Origin: Gallionellaceae bacterium UBA5126
GTDB lineage: Bacteria; Pseudomonadota; Gammaproteobacteria; Burkholderiales; Gallionellaceae
DNA: 16,150 nucleotides
Assembly (NCBI GenBank): GCA_002414205.1
Contig: DHYQ01000103.1
Location: 22,987-39,136, forward strand
Reading direction: 5' to 3'
In this document: in pieces, positions 7,654-15,079 of the stretch
How the letters are laid out: each line of letters begins with the position of its first letter
Numbering within the stretch: the first letter of the stretch is position 1
The notes under the pieces: model-generated
Seen by the model: only the letters and a program-made list of their open reading frames with translations
Told to the model about the DNA's origin: nothing
Databases searched by the model: none
Made by a program: the position numbers and the translations under genes

Positions 7654-10600
7654 ATGAGTCGGCAAATGGACGCAGACGATGTTTTAATAAAAGCATTCGT
7701 GAATGGTGACCCTGTTGTGTTATTTCTAGGCCAGGATGCATGGCACAACGGTTCTGAGGAGGACTCGGTTCTGGTGGTCGCCAAGAAGCATCTTGGTCTT
7801 TCACCAGATGTTAAAGATGGGTGGATGGGCATCCTAAAGGCTATGCCCCTCCCTGATGAGTTCTTCCTTTGGCTTGATGAGCGGTACCGTCGCAAGATTG
7901 TGCCGACTTGGCTTTCGATACTGGTAGAACTTCCTTGGAGTGCGCTTTTTACGTCGAACTTTGACTCTACACTGAGTCATCAGTTAAGGGGTGAAGCGCG
8001 AGTCCCGCAACCTGTGCTGACAGCGGACGAAATTCCACCTGCCCTACGGAGTAAATCCCGCACTCCAATTTACTACCTTTTTGGTAGAGCTGGCAGTGCT
8101 GACCAACATGCTTCTGCTCCGCAGACTAAATCTCAGTTTCGCGTTCGGAAAGCACAGCACACGATTCCTATGGTAAACCGTATAGTGGACGCTACAACTG
8201 CGATCGGTTTATTGGTAATTGATGGATATTGCCCAAGTAGGGATTGGCTTGACACGGAGACACTACTGGCGGTTATAGAGCGCTTGCCAGATCGGAGAAT
8301 AGTATGGTTTGGGTGGGATGAGAACAACTCAAATATTCCTGAAGAAGTTAGGGAGCTTGCGGACTCAGGTCGGATACAGATTGAGCCATTAAGGCTTGGA
8401 GCATACCTTGCGGGGCTGGATGCTTCTGGACGGCTTGACGATCTTGAGATTCGTCGGTCAAGCGAAGCCGGTGCAATTACGTATAGGGGGGGCAAAAGAT
8501 CAGTCATTACTCCAGAGCTTCGCATACAAGTTGAGGCAGCAAGCCATGTTGTAGATGACCAGTGGAGTGAGTTCCTAGAACCTTTAGGCTTGGATGCCGA
8601 ATATGCGGCATTTGTGAGGTTTCACGGAAACATTGATGGTTCTCGAGCTCTTGTTGAGGGCATACGGCGAAACTTTGCCATCGTTCGTGAATTCGAGTCG
8701 CTTCTTTGGAAACTTATTAAAGACGGGTGCGATAATCACGCAAAATTAAACGATCCGGTAATAGTTCACGGACAATCCGCTACTGGAAAAAGTATTGCAC
8801 TGGCCCATCTTGTATCAAGACTGCGTGGAGACATGGATGCAGCAGTACTCTATGCTACTTCTCGAATACCACAGCCTTCAGAGGTCACTAGTTTTTGTGA
8901 ATGCGTTGAGCGCGACGGGGCGCAAGTTACAGTTCTCGTCTGTGATTGTAATGCGCCAGTTCATCGCTACAGAGATCTATTACAGGGGCTACGCAGTAGG
9001 GGTAGGCGGGTAATAGTCGTCGGCACTTCATATCGCATTGTTGACAATGACCGCCCTCTTCCTAAGGAGTTTATTGAGGCTCCTATCGTGCTATCTCTCA
9101 AGGAGTCGTCAAGTCTCCTCGAATTAACTACCCGATTTACTAGGGATGGGGCAATTCAAAATGTGGTTTCAAGCGACAATATTTTAGCTACGTTGTATAG
9201 GATACTTCCGTCAAGTCGATACCATCTCTCGTCTGGCTTAGGGGGTGAGGCTCGGAATGCAGAAGATATGGTTCGAACTAGAGAAAAGGACGTAGCCCTT
9301 AAACCTCTGTCACAAATTGCACAACAATTTCTCGCTCTTGGGTTGGCCACAGACAACACAACGGTTCTGGAGAATAGTCTTTTGAAGGCTATTGAAGACG
9401 GAGATGATTTGGCAGCTAAGTTAGTTGACCTTGTCATGGCTGCTGGGCAGCTAAATTGCCCCATCCCGATCAATCTGCTAATTCGAACTGTGACCAGCAA
9501 TACGTGTTCCGTCAACTTGTCTAAAATTGCAGCAATCTTCAAAGGGCTTGATCTGTTTCGTTGGCGAGCTTCAGGCTCTAGGGATGAGGATCTTCTGGTG
9601 TCACCTCGAGTAACACTAGAGGCTGAACTACTGTGTCGTCGTCGTCTGATGACGGCCGATGCGGAGGCTAAGAAACTACTTGAACTCATTCGATCTGTAC
9701 GTGTTTCATGGGACATAGCAGATAGCGAACGCCGGTTTCTGGTGGATCTTGTGCAGAAACTCGGGCCAGACGGTCCCCTACGCACGAGATACCGGGACAA
9801 TTATGTTGAGATTGCTAGAGCGCTGACATCACTCCGAACCGAGACAGGTATAGACGACCCAAGGCTTTCGCTACAAGAGTCCGTTTTGAGGCGTTCTGCA
9901 ATTCGGGAGAATGCAGTGCCAAGTAACGAAACTGTGGTTTTGCTGGAGGAAGCTCGAAATGCCGTTCAGAGTTCCATTGACCACCTACTTGCAAAACGCA
10001 GTAGGGCTGTGAATTCACGAGTTCATTCAAATCTAGTTGTCGAATTGTCGACTATCTACGGTTTTCTTGCTGTCCATGAAGCTAGAAATCATGCGGGACC
10101 TGCAAAAATATGGTCTGCCTATCGCGCAGCTAGGGCTGCATCACAGACGGCTATTGGTATTACCGATGCATATAACCCACTTGATGTTGCACTTTGGACG
10201 CCGACAAACCTGTTGCGCGAAGGCGGGCTAGATGAGGTATCAAAGTTAGAATTACATGCCGATGTTCGGTCTATTCTTGATCGGGTAGATTCTGACGCCT
10301 TACCTGTGGATCAACGAGAACGGTTTAATACGCGCTTGCATACATTGGGTGGACTGCTAGATATGCCAGAAATGTCTGAGCAGGCACTCAGAACGTTAGA
10401 CGATGCTGGTTCGGCAGCAGGATATTTCTTGCGAGCGCAGCAATTAGGCCCGACGCGACCAAACCATGGTGAAAGTTTGGCCGACCGTAAAAAAGCTGAT
10501 GAGGCTGCTGATTTTCTGGAGAACAACTGGAGTCGCCTAGTTCGAGATGAACGGTGTTTAAGGTATTTGATCACCTGTCATTGGATTGCCGATACTGGGC

Positions 10601-11076
10601 AGTGGCCACTTCGCGGTGAACGAAAAAGCATTCCGCCAACAGAGGCGCGACGCAATGCAATACTAAAGTCGTTACGAGCGTTGCGGGATTTGGGTGCTCT
10701 CGAAAGGGATCAGAATTTACTATTTGTAGAAATTGTTCTTCTCTGGCTGGGGCCTGATGAGAGCCAAGCGCTTCGTTTATGGCGGGATCTAGAACGCGAT
10801 ACGGAATTTTTAGACTCTCGTCGGGTGATCAAGCGCTTGATACTCACCGATGAAAAAGGGCGACCAAGAGTATTCGAAGGTCGAGTCGAGTCTGAAACCA
10901 ACCCCGGACGTTTTACTGTTCGGGTGGATTCGCTTGGTCGTTGCATACAAGTCCTCGAACGGGATTTCCCCCGTCATGACTTGGCTTATGGACGCACGAT
11001 CTCTAGGTTCGGGATTGCTTTTAATTACATTGGACCGATAGCAGATCCCCTCCATCATGATGGAGGTAAGCCATGA
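7654..11076 (+). CDS. SIR2-like / P-loop NTPase (STAND-like) large protein
   Basis: An 1140-residue protein. Residues about 10-250 resemble a SIR2-like domain: VVLFLGQDAW (21-30) at the nucleotide-binding-loop position, PWSALFTSNFD (94-104) like the TTNYD motif, PIYYLFGRAG (138-147) where KLHG is usual, and GLLVIDGYCPSRDW (185-198) like the GYSxxD segment. Residues about 320-500 hold a P-loop NTPase: Walker A GQSATGKS (373-380), a Walker-B-like VTVLVCD (425-431) and a sensor-1-like RRVIVVGTSYR (451-461). Residues 550-1050 are mostly helical, possibly repeats. Residues 1057-1135 look beta-rich. The ATG at 7654 is chosen over a GTG at 7618 because GGAGG lies at 7645-7649. The stop overlaps the next gene as ATGA. 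Codon use and GC are unlike the flanks. The layout suggests an Avs5/DSR-like defence sensor-effector; this is inference, and the SIR2 call is distant. Confidence 0.72.
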   Translation: MSRQMDADDVLIKAFVNGDPVVLFLGQDAWHNGSEEDSVLVVAKKHLGLSPDVKDGWMGILKAMPLPDEFFLWLDERYRRKIVPTWLSILVELPWSALFTSNFDSTLSHQLRGEARVPQPVLTADEIPPALRSKSRTPIYYLFGRAGSADQHASAPQTKSQFRVRKAQHTIPMVNRIVDATTAIGLLVIDGYCPSRDWLDTETLLAVIERLPDRRIVWFGWDENNSNIPEEVRELADSGRIQIEPLRLGAYLAGLDASGRLDDLEIRRSSEAGAITYRGGKRSVITPELRIQVEAASHVVDDQWSEFLEPLGLDAEYAAFVRFHGNIDGSRALVEGIRRNFAIVREFESLLWKLIKDGCDNHAKLNDPVIVHGQSATGKSIALAHLVSRLRGDMDAAVLYATSRIPQPSEVTSFCECVERDGAQVTVLVCDCNAPVHRYRDLLQGLRSRGRRVIVVGTSYRIVDNDRPLPKEFIEAPIVLSLKESSSLLELTTRFTRDGAIQNVVSSDNILATLYRILPSSRYHLSSGLGGEARNAEDMVRTREKDVALKPLSQIAQQFLALGLATDNTTVLENSLLKAIEDGDDLAAKLVDLVMAAGQLNCPIPINLLIRTVTSNTCSVNLSKIAAIFKGLDLFRWRASGSRDEDLLVSPRVTLEAELLCRRRLMTADAEAKKLLELIRSVRVSWDIADSERRFLVDLVQKLGPDGPLRTRYRDNYVEIARALTSLRTETGIDDPRLSLQESVLRRSAIRENAVPSNETVVLLEEARNAVQSSIDHLLAKRSRAVNSRVHSNLVVELSTIYGFLAVHEARNHAGPAKIWSAYRAARAASQTAIGITDAYNPLDVALWTPTNLLREGGLDEVSKLELHADVRSILDRVDSDALPVDQRERFNTRLHTLGGLLDMPEMSEQALRTLDDAGSAAGYFLRAQQLGPTRPNHGESLADRKKADEAADFLENNWSRLVRDERCLRYLITCHWIADTGQWPLRGERKSIPPTEARRNAILKSLRALRDLGALERDQNLLFVEIVLLWLGPDESQALRLWRDLERDTEFLDSRRVIKRLILTDEKGRPRVFEGRVESETNPGRFTVRVDSLGRCIQVLERDFPRHDLAYGRTISRFGIAFNYIGPIADPLHHDGGKP
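11062..11066 (+). promoter_or_regulatory. ribosome binding site of the second cassette gene
   Basis: GGAGG inside the last codons of the large gene, 6 bases before the ATG at 11073. Together with the ATGA stop/start overlap it fixes the start of the second gene and implies coupled translation of the two proteins. Confidence 0.8.
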
Positions 11077-11972
11077 GCTTCGCAGTGCTCAACGCGTCCG
11101 TCCAAAGCCTTACTGAAGGTCTACGTATTCACGTTGATAAAGGCTGTATCGAAAACATAAATACCCATCCACCTGCATCTAACGGTGAGGTGGGATTTCT
11201 TAGGCTCACAACATGGACCTATTCTCTGCTGCATGAAGCAGGGAGGACAAGTTTTAGTATTTTGCTCAACTTCCCTCCGAACAGCGGTTTCGAAGCCGAG
11301 CAGGCTCAGCATAAGAAGACACGAGCGTTGGTAAATCAGTTGCGGACATGGCTTTATCACAATTTAGGTTTTGAAAGCGAGAGAGAAATGTCTCTCAGGC
11401 AAGAAGTCTCCAAATGGTTTCTCCAAACATGTAGCGCTATAGCCCCCACTACCGATAATCATTGGGAAGCGTGCTTCCTTAAGTTGTGCGAAGACGTAAA
11501 CTCCCTAGTGAATTACTGTCAGACCATACTATCGGGTGTTATGAACTCAGCCGAAGACAGAGAGCAGGTCGTAGAAGCGTGGCGGCGCAAGCTTCAGCGC
11601 GACTGGCCCGCGTACCAGTTTGATAAATTAGTGAGCGATTCTGCGGCGCGATTTGGAGAACAAATAAATTCTCGGGCGCTTCGAGAGCGGAATTTGTCTG
11701 AGTGGAAGGCATACCTAGAGGCTGTGCCCGATGGGGAGGATCCATTTCCTTACATGGAGCGACTCATTGATGCTGCGGTACTAAATCACCTGAAGAAAAG
11801 CATTCCGTTAAGTGGAAAAGACTTGATAGGGGAACTTGGCATTCCTCCGGGGCCAAGGGTCAGGGAGGGACTAATACTCGTTCAACAAGGGGTTGATGAA
11901 AACGTGCGTGGTAGGCAGGAGCTTCTCAACTACGTCAAGACCCGGATGGAAGGTACAGTCAGGCCAGAATGA
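11073..11972 (+). CDS. uncharacterised helical partner of the SIR2-like NTPase
   Basis: A 299-residue protein I do not recognise. The N-terminus (1-70) has some strand-like character with LTTWTYSLLHEAG at 45-57. From about 75 on it is predominantly helical by eye, with charged amphipathic stretches (EDREQVVEAWRRKLQRDW near 161-178). The last 60 residues contain PLSGKDLIGELGIPPGP (245-261) followed by RQELLNYVKTRM (281-292). This recalls the C-terminal GxDLxxLGxxPGP motif of CCA-adding enzymes/poly(A) polymerases, but no nucleotidyltransferase catalytic motif is present. An R-x4-H (RTWLYH, 91-96) sits in a helix and could hint at a HEPN-like site; this is weak. No signal peptide or membrane segment is seen. 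The ATGA overlap and AT-rich composition shared with the gene before it mark the two as one unit. Confidence 0.8.
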   Translation: MSFAVLNASVQSLTEGLRIHVDKGCIENINTHPPASNGEVGFLRLTTWTYSLLHEAGRTSFSILLNFPPNSGFEAEQAQHKKTRALVNQLRTWLYHNLGFESEREMSLRQEVSKWFLQTCSAIAPTTDNHWEACFLKLCEDVNSLVNYCQTILSGVMNSAEDREQVVEAWRRKLQRDWPAYQFDKLVSDSAARFGEQINSRALRERNLSEWKAYLEAVPDGEDPFPYMERLIDAAVLNHLKKSIPLSGKDLIGELGIPPGPRVREGLILVQQGVDENVRGRQELLNYVKTRMEGTVRPE

Positions 11973-12007
11973 GAGGAAAGCAATCCCCCTCGAAAATCAG
12001 TCCTTGG

Positions 12008-15000
12008 CTATCGCGAGTCTACCTCTCTCATTATCCCTTTCATCTTCCCCAACAAATCATCCACATAAGTAAACACCACCGGAACCACAAACAGGCTGAG
12101 TAGGGTGGAGGTAATCAGCCCGCCGATCACCGCTGTGGCCATGGGCATGCGGAAGCTGGGGTCGGCACCCAGGCCCATGGCGATGGGGAGCATGCCGGCT
12201 CCCATGGCGATGGTGGTCATCACGATGGGGCGGGCGCGTTTGTTGCAGGCATCGAGCAGGGCGTGGAAGCGGTCGAGGCCGTGTTCGCGCCGGGCCATGA
12301 TGGCGTATTCCACCAGCAGGATGGAGTTTTTGGTGACGATGCCCATCAGCATCAGCAGGCCAATTAGCGAGGGCATGGAGAAGCTGCTGCCGGTGAGGAG
12401 CAGGGCGATGAATGCGCCGCCGATGGACAGCGGCAGGGCGGCCAGAATCGTGACGGGTTGCAAAAAGTCCTTGAACAGCAGCACCAGCACGATATACACG
12501 CACAGCACGCCGGTCAGCATGGCCAGGCCGAAGCTGCCGAATAGCTCCTGCATGCGCTCGGCGTCGCCGGATTCGGCGCGGCGCACGCTGGGCGGCAGGG
12601 ATTTCAGGCTGGGCAGTTGGTTGACTTCGGCAAACACGTCGCCCAGTTGCCGCCCGTTCAGCTCCACGTTAATCGTGACGTTGCGACTGCGGTCAAGGCG
12701 GTCGATTTGTGCCGAGCCGCTGCTCATGCGGATGTCGGCCACGTTGCCCAGCGGCACGTTGCCGCGTTTGCCCGGCACCGGCAGGTGGGCCAGGGTGTCC
12801 AAGTCTTCGCGGGCGCTGGCGGGCATCTGCAAGCGGATGGGGATTTGCCGCTGCGGCAGGTTGAGCTTGGCCAGCGCGGTGCTGTAATCGCCCGCCGTAG
12901 CGATGCGCACGGCGTCGCCCAAGCCTTCGGACGTCACACCCAAATCAGCCATGCGGGCGAAGTTGGGGGTGATGCTGACTTCAGGCCGCACCAGACTGGC
13001 GCTGGAGGTGATATTGCCCAGACCGGGTAGCTTGCGCAAATCGCGCTCCACCTTGCGCACGGTCTCGGTCAGCATCTGCGCGTCGTCGCCAGACAAAATC
13101 AGTTGCAGCTTTTCGCCGGAATCGCCGGTGCCGACGGTGATGCGCACGCCGGGCAGGCTGGCGAGTTTTTGCCGCATTTGCACTTCCACATCGGCTTGTT
13201 TCAGCTTCCGCTCACTGCGATGTACCAGTGTGACATTGAGGTTGGCCTTGCGCACGTCCGCCGCGCCGCCGGAGGAGAACAAGTCGCCCACCGCGCCACG
13301 TCCCACCGAGCTAAAGACTTCCTTCACTTCCGGTTGTTGCAGCAGCAGTTTGCGCGCCGCTTCGGCGGCGGCGGTGGTTTGCGCCAGCGTGGCACCGGGC
13401 GGCAATTCCACCGTCACCTGGGTGCGGGCACGGTCGGCGCTGGGGACAAAACCTTTCGGCAGCAGCGGAATCAGCATCAGCGAGCCGACAAAAAACGCCA
13501 CCGCGCCAATCACCGTCAGCAAGCGATGTTGCAAACACCAGCGCGCCCAGCCGAGATAGCTGCGCATCAGCTTGCTGTCGTGCTCTTCCTGCGGCGTGGG
13601 TTTCAGCCAATAGGCCGCCATCACCGGGGTCAGCAACCGCGCCACCACCAGCGAGGCCAGAATCGCCAGCGCCGCCGTCCAGCCAAATTGCTTGAAGAAT
13701 TTGCCGGGAATGCCGCTCATAAAGGCGGTGGGCAGAAACACCGACACCAGCGTAAACGTGGTCGCCACCACCGCTAGGCCAATTTCCTCGGTGGCTTCCA
13801 TCGCGGCCTGATAGGGCGATTTGCCCATGTGTAAATGCCGCACGATGTTTTCGATTTCCACAATCGCGTCATCGACCACAATCCCCACCACCAGCGCCAA
13901 CGACAGCAGCGTGACGGTGTTGAGGCTGAAGCCGAAGTAGTACATGCCGATAAAGGTGGGAATCACCGACAGCGGCAGGGCGGCGGCGGACACGATGGTG
14001 GAGCGCCCGTCGCGCAAAAACCACCACACCACCAGAATCGCCAACAGCGCGCCTTCGTACAGCAGGTGCATGGAGCCGTCGAAGTTTTCCTGCACGGCGG
14101 CGACGTTGTTGAAGGATTCGCTGATCTGGATGTTGCCGTGCGCGGCATTCAGCTTGGCAATCGCGGTGCGCACGCCCGCAGCGACGGTGATTTCGCTGCT
14201 GCCCTTGGAGCGGGTGATTTCAAAGGCAATCACCGGCTTGCCATTCAACAGCGCCAGCGAGCGGCGTTCGGCCTGCCCGTCGGTCACACTGGCCAATTGG
14301 TCGAGGCGGTAATGCCGCCCGTCTGGCAGGGTGATGTCCATCGCCGCCAACTCCGCCACCGTTTGCACCGTGCCCAAGGTGCGCACGGATTGCTCCGCGC
14401 CGCCAACATCGGCCCGCCCGCCGGAGGATTCCTGCTGGATTTTTTTGATCTGGCGCGAAATGTCGGTGGCCGCCACATTCAGCGCTTGCAACTTCAGCGG
14501 GTCGATTTCCACCCGCACTTCCCGATCCACGCCGCCGATGCGCGCCACCTTGCCCACGCCGGGGGTCGAAAGCAGTGCCTTGGACACGTCGTTATCCACA
14601 TACCAAGACAAATCCTGCTCATCCACCTGCGTCGAAATGACGCTATAGGTCAAAATCGGGCGACCGGAGGTGCTGACCTTGTTAATCACCGGGTCACGCA
14701 GGTTGGCGGGCAAATCCGCCCGGATGCGATTCACCGCATCGCGCACATCGTCCACCGCTTCCGTGACATTCTTTTCCAGCTCGAACTCCACGGAAATCAG
14801 CGCGCTGCCGTCGCTGATGCGGCTGTAGATGTGCTTGACGCGGGTCAGGCTGGAGACGGCGTTTTCGATTTTGCGCGCCACCTCGGTTTCCATCTGCGCC
14901 GGGGCGGCCCCTTCCAGATCGGCGGTAATGGTGACGACCGGCAATTCGATGTCGGGGAAATCCTGCACGATCATGCTGCGGAAGCTACTCAGCCCGACCA

Positions 15001-15067
15001 GGGTGAGCAGCACGAACAGCAGGACGGAGGGAATGGGGTTGCGGATTGCCCAGGCGGAAATATTCAT
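12008..15067 (-). CDS. RND efflux pump inner-membrane transporter (HAE1/AcrB type)
   Basis: A 1019-residue proton-driven multidrug or solvent exporter that works as a trimer in the inner membrane with a periplasmic adaptor and an outer-membrane channel. It starts MNISAWAIRNPIPSVL with TM1 at about 11-28. The proton-relay pair Asp399-Asp400 sits in LVVGIVVDDAIVEIENI (TM4), and the matching Lys913 is in GIVTKNSILLVEYA (TM10). GKPVIAFEITRSKGSS and LPPGATLAQTTAAAE are typical periplasmic-loop sequences. The length is slightly shorter than AcrB but normal for this family. The ATG at 15065-15067 has a GGAG site with good spacing; the TTG two codons upstream is less likely. It is 12 bp behind the adaptor gene, so they form an operon. 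The 3' end converges on the plus-strand cassette with only 35 bp between stops and no evident terminator. Substrates are unknown. Confidence 0.95.
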   Translation of the reverse strand: MNISAWAIRNPIPSVLLFVLLTLVGLSSFRSMIVQDFPDIELPVVTITADLEGAAPAQMETEVARKIENAVSSLTRVKHIYSRISDGSALISVEFELEKNVTEAVDDVRDAVNRIRADLPANLRDPVINKVSTSGRPILTYSVISTQVDEQDLSWYVDNDVSKALLSTPGVGKVARIGGVDREVRVEIDPLKLQALNVAATDISRQIKKIQQESSGGRADVGGAEQSVRTLGTVQTVAELAAMDITLPDGRHYRLDQLASVTDGQAERRSLALLNGKPVIAFEITRSKGSSEITVAAGVRTAIAKLNAAHGNIQISESFNNVAAVQENFDGSMHLLYEGALLAILVVWWFLRDGRSTIVSAAALPLSVIPTFIGMYYFGFSLNTVTLLSLALVVGIVVDDAIVEIENIVRHLHMGKSPYQAAMEATEEIGLAVVATTFTLVSVFLPTAFMSGIPGKFFKQFGWTAALAILASLVVARLLTPVMAAYWLKPTPQEEHDSKLMRSYLGWARWCLQHRLLTVIGAVAFFVGSLMLIPLLPKGFVPSADRARTQVTVELPPGATLAQTTAAAEAARKLLLQQPEVKEVFSSVGRGAVGDLFSSGGAADVRKANLNVTLVHRSERKLKQADVEVQMRQKLASLPGVRITVGTGDSGEKLQLILSGDDAQMLTETVRKVERDLRKLPGLGNITSSASLVRPEVSITPNFARMADLGVTSEGLGDAVRIATAGDYSTALAKLNLPQRQIPIRLQMPASAREDLDTLAHLPVPGKRGNVPLGNVADIRMSSGSAQIDRLDRSRNVTINVELNGRQLGDVFAEVNQLPSLKSLPPSVRRAESGDAERMQELFGSFGLAMLTGVLCVYIVLVLLFKDFLQPVTILAALPLSIGGAFIALLLTGSSFSMPSLIGLLMLMGIVTKNSILLVEYAIMARREHGLDRFHALLDACNKRARPIVMTTIAMGAGMLPIAMGLGADPSFRMPMATAVIGGLITSTLLSLFVVPVVFTYVDDLLGKMKGIMREVDSR

Positions 15068-15079
15068 ACCCAACTCCAG

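Noticed and set aside
11968..12032. Inverted repeat AATGAGAG / CTCTCATT spanning the convergent stops as a possible bidirectional terminator
   Set aside because: The 8-bp arms are 49 bp apart with no T-tract on either strand; probably chance.
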